Shown: positions 20,486-28,014 of the stretch, piece after piece
Position numbering within the stretch: the stretch's first letter is position 1
How the letters are laid out: the number at the start of each line of letters is the position of its first letter
Assembly (NCBI GenBank): GCA_038254195.1
Contig: JBBSGJ010000005.1
Coordinates: forward strand, 1 to 32,891
Length of the DNA stretch: 32,891 bases
Reading direction: 5' to 3'
Source of the DNA: JBBQAA01 sp038254195
GTDB taxonomy: Bacteria > Actinomycetota > Thermoleophilia > Solirubrobacterales > Solirubrobacteraceae
Notes under the pieces: model-generated
The model's input: only the letters and a program-made list of their open reading frames with translations
Database searches by the model: none
What the model was told of the DNA's origin: nothing
Made by a program: the position numbers and the translations under genes

Positions 20486-20754
20486 GGCCCGATCTCCCCC
20501 GGGGGGACCTCCTCCCACCCCTGCGCGAGCAGGGAGGCGTGATGGTCACGGTGTCGAATGGTCAGAGCGCCGATGAACACGCCCCGGGTCTGCTTGCGCA
20601 TCACCGCGTACCACATCGTGGTCGCGTCGTCCGTGCCCTGGATGCGGTGCCAGGGCCGCGGGGGAAGCTCGTCCGACGGGACGAGGCCCGCCTCGTGGAG
20701 CTGGCGCCGGGTCGCGACCTGACCCGTGCCGGTGTCGATGAAGAAGACCGCCAC
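20464..20754 (-). CDS. small hypothetical protein whose 3' end lies in the repeat
   Basis: This 96-residue protein is not recognised. It starts MAVFFIDTGTGQVATRRQL, continues with LPPRPWHRIQGTDDATTMWY and GVFIGALTIRHRDHH, and ends GWEEVPPGEIGPQNRLRA. Unlike the shadow frames around it, it has a balanced composition with aromatic residues, so it is probably real. The GTG at 20754 is chosen because a TAGCCT box lies 8 nt upstream; sequence upstream of that is the antisense of xerD. Its last seven residues (about PQNRLRA) and stop lie within the right repeat copy, so the original C-terminus may have been replaced. Its 5' end overlaps the 5' end of xerD on the other strand. It could be soluble and cytoplasmic. 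Confidence 0.65.
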   Translation of the reverse strand: MAVFFIDTGTGQVATRRQLHEAGLVPSDELPPRPWHRIQGTDDATTMWYAVMRKQTRGVFIGALTIRHRDHHASLLAQGWEEVPPGEIGPQNRLRA

Positions 20755-21667
20755 GCCGATCGAGGCTACCCCGGCCTGGCTCGCCGTACTGGCCCGCTGG
20801 GACGCCGACCTCGCCCGTCGCGGGGCCGCCGCCCGGACCCGCCGGGCGTACGCCGCGGATGGGGGCCAGCTCGCGCGCTGGGCGTCGGCGGCCGGCCTCG
20901 CCCCGACCGAGCTCGACACCCGTGCCCTGCGCCGCTGGGCGGCCTCGCTGTCGGCCGGCGGCGCCGGAGCGAGCACGGTGCAGCGCAAGCTCGCCGCGGT
21001 GCGCGGCCTGCTACGGACGCTCGTCGAGTACGGCGAGCGCGACGCGAACCCGGCGGACCTCGTCTCCGCTCCCCGGGCCGCCTCACGGCTGCCCGTCACC
21101 CTCAAGCCCACCGAGGTGGCGGCCCTGCTCGACGCCATCCCCGTTTCGGGCCCCCTCGAGCTGCGTGACGCCGCGCTCTTCGAGCTTGCCTACGCCGCCG
21201 GCCTGCGCGCCGAGGAGCTGATCTCGCTCGACCTCGGCTCGGTCTCCTTCGAGGCCGAGGAGCTCCGCGTGGAGGGCAAAGGCGCGAAGACCCGCGTCGT
21301 ACCCGCCGGGGAGGTCGCCCTCCGCGCGCTCGAGCGCTACCTCGCCAGGGGCCGGCCCGCGCTGGCCGCGGCGGGCGGCCGGGAGCCCGAGCCTGCGCTC
21401 TTCCTCTCGAAGTCCGGCCGCCGCCTCTCCACGTCCGACGTCCGCCGTCGCGTCAAGGGGTGGGCTCGCCGGGCCGGGCTCGGCGGCCGCGTGCACCCGC
21501 ACGCGCTGCGCCACTCCTACGCGACGCACCTGCTCGACGGTGGCGCCGATCTCCGCACAATCCAGGAGCTTCTCGGCCATGCGAGCCTCTCGACCACGCA
21601 GGTCTACACCCGTGTAGAGTCCGCTCGGTTGCGGACGGCTTACGCCCAGAGCCACCCGAGGGCCTGA
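20738..21667 (+). CDS. xerD: tyrosine recombinase XerD-like
   Basis: XerC/XerD recombinases resolve chromosome dimers at dif during division. The 309-residue protein has an N-terminal SAM-like core-binding domain (TRRAYAADGGQLARWA, STVQRKLAAVRGLLRTLVE). The catalytic domain has Arg157 (AAGLRAEEL), a Lys in GKGAKTR, His255 and Arg258 (HPHALRHSYATHLL), His281 (LLGHASLSTTQVYTRV) and nucleophile Tyr290. All six active-site residues are present. The length and single-copy housekeeping context fit XerD rather than a phage integrase. The start is ATG 20738 or GTG 20726; both overlap the divergent gene's 5' end. The sigma factor follows after 3 nt. Confidence 0.9.
   Translation: MKKTATPIEATPAWLAVLARWDADLARRGAAARTRRAYAADGGQLARWASAAGLAPTELDTRALRRWAASLSAGGAGASTVQRKLAAVRGLLRTLVEYGERDANPADLVSAPRAASRLPVTLKPTEVAALLDAIPVSGPLELRDAALFELAYAAGLRAEELISLDLGSVSFEAEELRVEGKGAKTRVVPAGEVALRALERYLARGRPALAAAGGREPEPALFLSKSGRRLSTSDVRRRVKGWARRAGLGGRVHPHALRHSYATHLLDGGADLRTIQELLGHASLSTTQVYTRVESARLRTAYAQSHPRA
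20763..20768 (-). promoter_or_regulatory. candidate -10 box (TAGCCT) of the minus-strand small gene, inside xerD
   Basis: On the minus strand TAGCCT lies 8 nt before the GTG at 20754. It is the same hexamer as upstream of thiD and the nfeD-like gene. It lies within the xerD coding region on the opposite strand. Confidence 0.35.
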
Positions 21668-21670
21668 CTC

Positions 21671-22441
21671 GTGGAGACCAACGTCAAGGCCATCGAGCTC
21701 AAGGACCTCTGGCGCCGGTACAAGACCGGAGGGGACGATCGCGCACGCGAACGCCTCGTCGTCGCCTACTCCCCGCTCGTGAAGTACGTCGCCGGGCGCC
21801 TGTCCTCCGGGCTGCCCTCCCACGTGGAGGAGGCCGACCTCATCTCCTACGGGCTGACCGGCCTGGTCAACGCCATCGAACGCTTCGATCTGACCCGGCA
21901 GATCAAGTTCGAGACCTACGCCATCCCGCGCGTACGCGGCGCGATCATCGACGAGCTGCGCTCGCTGGACTGGGTGCCGCGCTCCGTGCGCGCCCGCGCC
22001 CGGGGGATCGAGCGGGCGAACGCCAAGCTCGAGCACAAGCTCCAACGCGCCCCGGACGACGAGGAGATGTCCGCCGAGCTCGGGATCTCCGTCGAGGAGT
22101 TCCAGGCCGCGCTCGTCCAGATCTCCAACTCGACGATCGCCGCCCTCGACGAGCTGTGGTCCGTGTCGGCCTCCTCCGGCGACCAGGTGTCCCTGCTCGA
22201 CACCCTCCACGACCCCGACGCGCCGGATCCCGAGCGCGCCCTCGACGCGACCGAGCTCAAGGACCGCGTGGCGGAGGCAATCGCGCGCCTGCCCGAGCGC
22301 GAGAAGCTCGTCATCGCCCTCTACTACTACGAGAACCTCACCCTCCGCGAGATCGGCGAGGTCCTCGGCGTCACCGAGTCACGCATTTCCCAGTTGCACA
22401 CCAAGGCGGTGCTGCGGCTGAGGTCCCACCTACAAGACTGA
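21671..22441 (+). CDS. whiG: RNA polymerase sigma factor, FliA/WhiG (sigma-28) family
   Basis: The 256-residue protein has regions 2 to 4 without region 1.1. LVVAYSPLVKYVAGRLSSGL and ADLISYGLTGLVNAIERFD cover region 2. IKFETYAIPRVRGAIIDELR is the -10-recognition helix area, typical of FliA/WhiG. Region 3 includes RAPDDEEMSAELGIS. Region 4 has LPEREKLVIALYYYENLTL and the helix-turn-helix EIGEVLGVTESRISQLHTKA. In Actinobacteria this family is usually WhiG; no flagellar gene is visible here, so FliA-like motility control is also possible. The GTG at 21671 lies 3 nt after xerD, with GAGGG upstream. Partner anti-sigma genes are not seen in the window. Confidence 0.9.
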   Translation: METNVKAIELKDLWRRYKTGGDDRARERLVVAYSPLVKYVAGRLSSGLPSHVEEADLISYGLTGLVNAIERFDLTRQIKFETYAIPRVRGAIIDELRSLDWVPRSVRARARGIERANAKLEHKLQRAPDDEEMSAELGISVEEFQAALVQISNSTIAALDELWSVSASSGDQVSLLDTLHDPDAPDPERALDATELKDRVAEAIARLPEREKLVIALYYYENLTLREIGEVLGVTESRISQLHTKAVLRLRSHLQD

Positions 22442-22446
22442 ACCCC

Positions 22447-22452
22447 AGGAGG
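22447..22452 (+). promoter_or_regulatory. Shine-Dalgarno AGGAGG of the EF-G-like gene
   Basis: A perfect AGGAGG lies 8 nt before the GTG at 22461 and fixes that start. It is the strongest ribosome binding site in the window, in contrast to the genes preceded only by TAGNCT-type boxes. Confidence 0.7.
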
Positions 22453-22460
22453 ACAGCCTC

Positions 22461-24536
22461 GTGCACACGCCCGCCGACCGGATCCGCAACGTCGCGCTCG
22501 TCGGACACCGGGGCGCGGGGAAGACCTCGCTGCACGAGGCCTTGCTCTACCAGGCCGGGGTGGTCTCGCGCCTCGGCTCGGTGGCCGAGGGCACGACCAC
22601 CTCGGATGCCGACGAGGACGAGAGAGCAAGGCAGATGTCCATCTCGGCGGCGCTCGCCTCCTTCGAGTGGCTCGAGCGCAAGGTCAACCTGCTCGACACC
22701 CCCGGCGAGCCGAGCTTCGTCGCCGACGCCCTCGGCGCCCTGCGGGTGTGCGAGTCCGCCGTCTTCGTCGTCAACGCCGTGATGGGCGTGGAGGTCTCGA
22801 CCCAGCGGCTGTGGCAGCGCGCGGCCGAGCTCGACATCGCCCGGCTGATCTTCGTGAACATGCTCGATCGCGAGCGGGCCGACTTCTTCCGCACGCTCGC
22901 GGGGCTCAAGGCCGCGTTCGGCCCCCACGTCGTGGCCACGGAGATCCCCATCGGCGCCGAGCACGAGGTCTCCGGCGTGGTCGACCTCGTGGACATGAAG
23001 GCCTACGTGTATTCGGACCCACCCACCCCCGGCCGCGGCAACTCGTCGGAGATCCCGATCCCCGAGGAGGTCACCGCCCTCGCCCAGGAGTACCGCGACA
23101 AGCTCATGGACGAGGTCGCCGAAGGCTCCGAGGCGCTCATGGAGCGCTACCTCGAGGGCGAGGAGATCTCCCACGCCGAGATCGTCGACGCCCTGAAGGA
23201 GGGCACGAACCACGGCGACCTCTTCCCGGTGACCTGCGGCGTGGCCACGCGCAACCTGGGCACGAACCGCCTGCTCGACGCGATCGTCGAGGACCTGCCG
23301 AGCCCGGTCAAGCACGGTGGCCTCCCCGTCGCCGGGATGGTCCTGGAGCCCAGCGAGGACGCCGACGTCTACGCGTACGTCTGGAAGACCCGCGCCGACC
23401 CGTTCGCGGGGCGCATCAACCTGTTCCGGGTCTACCAGGGCGTGATGCGCGCCGACACCCCGGTGCTCAACACCCGCGCCCACGCCAAGGAGCGCGTCGG
23501 CCAGCTCCTCGCCTTCTCCGGGCGTGAGTCCGCCCATGTCGACGAGTTCGGCCCCGGGGACATCGGCGCGGTGGCCAAGCTCAAGGAGACCCGGGCGGGC
23601 GACTGGCTCGCGGCCCGCGACGAGCCGATCTCCATGCCCCGGATCAAGCTCCCCGCGCCGGTCATGGCCTTCGCCGTGGAGCCGCGGATCAAGGGCGACG
23701 AGGACAAGGTCTTCACCGCCCTGCGCCGCCTGCAGGAGGAGGACCCGACGATCGACCTGCACCGCGACGCGCGGACGGGCGAGCAGATCGTCGCCGGGCT
23801 CTCGCAGGTGCACGTCGAGGTCGTGGTGGAGCGGATGAAGTCCCGCTTCGGGGCCGAGGTGAACCTGAAGCCGCCGCGCGTGCCCTACCAGGAGACGATC
23901 CGCGGAACCGCCAAGGCCCACGGCCGGCACAAGAAGCAGTCCGGCGGGCGGGGCCAGTTCGGCGACTGCCACATCGAGGTCGAGCCCCTGCCCGACGGGG
24001 AGGGCTTCGAGTTCGTCAACGCGATCAAGGGCGGCGTGATCCCGACGAGCTTCATCCCCGCGGTGGAGAAGGGGGTCCGCGAGGCCATGGAGCACGGGAC
24101 CGTCGCGGGCTTCCCGGTCAAGGGCGTGCGGGTCAGGGTCTTCGACGGCCAGTGCCACACCGTCGACTCCTCGGAGATGGCCTTCAGGATCGCCGGCTCG
24201 CTGGCCATGCGCCAGGCGCTCGAGCAGGCGCAGGCCGTGCTGCTCGAGCCGATCATGCGCGTGACGATCTCCGTTCCCGAAACCTCCGTGGGCGACGTCA
24301 TCGGCGACCTGGGCTCCCGCCGCGGGCACCCGCTCGGGATGGAGCCGGCGGGCGGGATGACCGAGGTCCGCGCCGAGGTGCCGATGGCCGAGATGCTCTC
24401 CTACGCGCCGGACCTGCGCTCGCTCACCGGCGGCCAGGGCGAGTACGCGATGGAGTGGGAGCGCTACCAGGAGGTACCCGCCCACCTCGCGCAACGGGTT
24501 GTGCAGGCCGCGCGCGAGGAGGCGGCCCCCCACTAA
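22461..24536 (+). CDS. EF-G paralogue (FusA2/EF-G type 2-like translational GTPase)
   Basis: This 691-residue protein has the full EF-G layout. The GTPase domain has G1 GHRGAGKTS (15-23), switch region VAEGTTTSDADEDE, G3 DTPGEPSF (from D79) and an unusual G4, NMLD (133-136), in place of NKxD. Domain II follows (YAYVWKTRADPFAGRINLFRV), then domain III with LSQVHVEVVVERMK. Domain IV has PYQETIRGTAKAHGRHKKQSGGRGQFGD and domain V is near LEPIMRVTISVPE. GHRGAGKTS and DTPGEPSF differ from the translating EF-G consensus GHIDAGKTT and DTPGHVDF. That and the context, away from rpsL/rpsG/tuf, mark a paralogue like mycobacterial FusA2. Its exact step in translation is not known. Confidence 0.9.
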   Translation: MHTPADRIRNVALVGHRGAGKTSLHEALLYQAGVVSRLGSVAEGTTTSDADEDERARQMSISAALASFEWLERKVNLLDTPGEPSFVADALGALRVCESAVFVVNAVMGVEVSTQRLWQRAAELDIARLIFVNMLDRERADFFRTLAGLKAAFGPHVVATEIPIGAEHEVSGVVDLVDMKAYVYSDPPTPGRGNSSEIPIPEEVTALAQEYRDKLMDEVAEGSEALMERYLEGEEISHAEIVDALKEGTNHGDLFPVTCGVATRNLGTNRLLDAIVEDLPSPVKHGGLPVAGMVLEPSEDADVYAYVWKTRADPFAGRINLFRVYQGVMRADTPVLNTRAHAKERVGQLLAFSGRESAHVDEFGPGDIGAVAKLKETRAGDWLAARDEPISMPRIKLPAPVMAFAVEPRIKGDEDKVFTALRRLQEEDPTIDLHRDARTGEQIVAGLSQVHVEVVVERMKSRFGAEVNLKPPRVPYQETIRGTAKAHGRHKKQSGGRGQFGDCHIEVEPLPDGEGFEFVNAIKGGVIPTSFIPAVEKGVREAMEHGTVAGFPVKGVRVRVFDGQCHTVDSSEMAFRIAGSLAMRQALEQAQAVLLEPIMRVTISVPETSVGDVIGDLGSRRGHPLGMEPAGGMTEVRAEVPMAEMLSYAPDLRSLTGGQGEYAMEWERYQEVPAHLAQRVVQAAREEAAPH

Positions 24537-24539
24537 TCT
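24534..24539 (+). promoter_or_regulatory. candidate -10 box (TAATCT) of the zinc-ribbon gene, overlapping the EF-G-like stop
   Basis: The TAA stop of the EF-G-like gene is the first half of TAATCT, 10 nt before the ATG at 24550. Both the hexamer and the spacing are the same as at ffh/rpsP (4800). There is no Shine-Dalgarno sequence in between. Confidence 0.4.
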
Positions 24540-24549
24540 CGGGACCGCG

Positions 24550-25281
24550 ATGGCCGCCACGCGCGAGATCAAGACGTTCCACGAGAGCCACGTCTGCGAC
24601 ATCTGCGGGCGGACGCTCCTGCGCGGCGAGCGGGCCGAGACCTGGCTCGCCGGCGGGACCCGTCACGAGGTGTGCGACCTGTGCGCGGCGCGGGCGCTCC
24701 AGGAGGGCTGGATCCGCGAGGACTCGCGCCTCGAGCTGGGCAATCGCGCGCCCGTGGGCGACCGGCGCTCCTCGCTGCTCGGGCGCCTGCGCTCGCGCCG
24801 GCCGGTCCGGCCGGAGGGCGAGGAGCCCACGGGGTCCGTGCCGGGTGCTCACGAGGAGGCCCCGGCCGTGGCGGCCCCACCGCCACCGCCACCGCCACCG
24901 CCTCCGCCTCCGCCCGCCGCGCCCGCCCTCCCGCGCGAGCCGCGCCACGTCCACGCCGTCCCCACCCGCGCCGACCAGCGCATCGCCGCCGCGCTCGAGG
25001 CGTTCAGCCAGACCGAGCACACGCGCACGGTGGCCGGCGTCGCGCGCTCGCTGGGCGCCCCGACGGTCGCCGCCCGGCCCGTCGAGGGAACCGCCCGGGT
25101 CTCCGTCGTCGCCTCCTGGGAGCTGTGCTGGTACCGCTACACGATCGACCTGTCCGACGACCCGCCCGCGGTCGACCAGGACGGCCAGGGCTACGAGCTC
25201 GACGAGCTCGAGGAGACCGAGCGGCTGGGCAACGCCTCGGCCGACGTCGACGGCACGCTCTCGCCGTCCCCCGGTCTGTAG
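24550..25281 (+). CDS. zinc-ribbon protein with a 13-residue polyproline tract
   Basis: The 243-residue protein is not recognised as a named family. The N-terminus has two CxxC knuckles (C16/C19 in HVCDICG and C42/C45 in EVCDLC), a treble-clef or ribbon zinc site. A basic, disordered linker follows, then 13 consecutive prolines encoded by CCACCG and CCTCCG hexamers. The C-terminal domain of about 110 residues has RIAAALEAFSQTEHTRTVAGVARSLGAP and SVVASWELCWYRYTIDL, and ends in acidic ELDELEETERLG. There is no membrane segment. The ATG 24550 is preferred over 24499, which lies inside the EF-G-like gene. The zinc site and the VAGVARSLG helix-turn-helix-like stretch suggest nucleic-acid binding, without proof. 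Confidence 0.8.
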   Translation: MAATREIKTFHESHVCDICGRTLLRGERAETWLAGGTRHEVCDLCAARALQEGWIREDSRLELGNRAPVGDRRSSLLGRLRSRRPVRPEGEEPTGSVPGAHEEAPAVAAPPPPPPPPPPPPPAAPALPREPRHVHAVPTRADQRIAAALEAFSQTEHTRTVAGVARSLGAPTVAARPVEGTARVSVVASWELCWYRYTIDLSDDPPAVDQDGQGYELDELEETERLGNASADVDGTLSPSPGL

Positions 25282-25287
25282 GCAGAG

Positions 25288-25292
25288 AGGAG
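25288..25292 (+). promoter_or_regulatory. Shine-Dalgarno AGGAG of the 65-residue protein gene
   Basis: AGGAG, inside a longer AGAGAGGAG run, lies 10 nt before the ATG at 25303. It supports translation of this short gene and its start. Confidence 0.5.
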
Positions 25293-25302
25293 CCCGCGCA
25301 CC

Positions 25303-25500
25303 ATGATCTACTGCGTCGTCCCCGAGGAGCTCGTGCCCGAGCTGTTCGACCGCCTGAACGACTACTACGCCGACGATCCCCACGTCGAGGTCATCGTCGA
25401 CCGCCGCAAGAGCGGGGGAAGCCTCCCGGCGGGCGGCGAGCGCCGGTCCCGACCCGCCGGGCCGCCCGCGGGCGCCATCCCGCGCGCCGCGGCGGAGTGA
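25303..25500 (+). CDS. small hypothetical protein, 65 residues
   Basis: This protein is not recognised. The first 35 residues form a compact alpha/beta-looking unit (MIYCVVPEELVPELFDRLND, then YYADDPHVEVIVDRR). The rest is Gly/Pro/Arg-rich and probably disordered. It has a good Shine-Dalgarno sequence, and its stop overlaps the GTG of the RNase H-like gene (GTGA), so it is likely translated with that gene. The zinc-ribbon gene ends 21 nt upstream. The VDRRKS end of the folded part recalls short actinobacterial proteins of unknown function; that is a vague impression only. Confidence 0.7.
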   Translation: MIYCVVPEELVPELFDRLNDYYADDPHVEVIVDRRKSGGSLPAGGERRSRPAGPPAGAIPRAAAE

Positions 25501-25907
25501 GGGTCGTCGTCCACGTCGACGGCGGGGCGCGCGGGAACCCCGGCCCCGCGGCGATCGGCGCCGTCGTCTCGGACCCCGACGGGACCGTTCTCGAGGAGGC
25601 CGCCGAGGCGATCGGGGAGGCCACGAACAACGTCGCGGAGTACCGGGCGCTGCTGCTCGGGCTCGAGCGGGCGCGCGCGCTCGGCGCCGACGAGGTCGAG
25701 GTCGTCAACGACTCCGAGCTCGTCGCCAAGCAGCTCCAGGGCCTCTACAAGGTCAAGCATCCCGCCATGCGCCCCCTGTTCCTGGAGGCCACGACGGCGC
25801 TGCGCGCATTCTCCTCCTGGTCGATCCGCTCGGTCCCGCGGGCGCAGAACGCGCACGCCGACGCGCTCGTGAACCGCGCTCTGGACGCGGCCGCGGCCGG
25901 GCGTTAG
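25497..25907 (+). CDS. RNase H-like (RNase HI family) protein
   Basis: This 136-residue protein has the RNase HI active-site set: Asp8 in VHVDGGARGNPGPAAIGAV, Glu48 in NNVAEYRALLLGL, Asp72 in EVVNDSELVAKQL and Asp122 in NAHADALVNRALD. This is the compact prokaryotic type that also occurs fused to cobalamin or phosphatase domains; here it stands alone. It would cut RNA in RNA/DNA hybrids. It lacks the basic protrusion of E. coli RNase HI. The GTG 25497 overlaps the upstream stop (GTGA). A GC-rich hairpin follows 11 nt after the stop. Together with rnhB (7571-8344), the genome has two types of RNase H. Confidence 0.9.
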   Translation: MRVVVHVDGGARGNPGPAAIGAVVSDPDGTVLEEAAEAIGEATNNVAEYRALLLGLERARALGADEVEVVNDSELVAKQLQGLYKVKHPAMRPLFLEATTALRAFSSWSIRSVPRAQNAHADALVNRALDAAAAGR

Positions 25908-25918
25908 GGTCGCGCGCG

Positions 25919-25961
25919 GGGCCGCCGCCTCATCCTGGACCGGGGGTGGCGGCCCTTCTTC
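25919..25961 (+). terminator. probable intrinsic terminator after the RNase H-like gene
   Basis: GGGCCGCC (25919-25926) pairs with GGCGGCCC (25948-25955) in an 8-bp stem with a 21-nt loop. TTCTTC follows at once. The T-run is weak, but the position, between the RNase H-like gene and the tkt operon, fits a transcription end. Confidence 0.5.
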
Positions 25962-25997
25962 ACGCAAAGCGCCGGACGCTGCGGCGCGGGTACGTGC

Positions 25998-26001
25998 GAG
26001 G
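25998..26001 (+). promoter_or_regulatory. Shine-Dalgarno-like GAGG that bears on the tkt start
   Basis: GAGG directly abuts the ATG at 26002, too close to serve it, but is 9 nt from the in-frame GTG at 26011. This favours GTG 26011, which would give the start MSTTTDTAALDKL, three residues shorter. Confidence 0.4.

Positions 26002-28010
<2,009 letters not shown>

Positions 28011-28014
<4 letters not shown>

Noticed and set aside
20738..21667. xerD considered as a mobile-element integrase
   Set aside because: It is of normal XerD length, has the housekeeping-like composition of its neighbours, is followed by a core sigma factor, and no tRNA attachment site or cargo is present.
22371..24602. 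743-codon minus-strand ORF opposite the EF-G-like gene
   Set aside because: Composition (His/Arg/Asp/Gly/Val-rich, no motif) is the usual antisense shadow of a high-GC gene; the plus strand has a complete EF-G paralogue.
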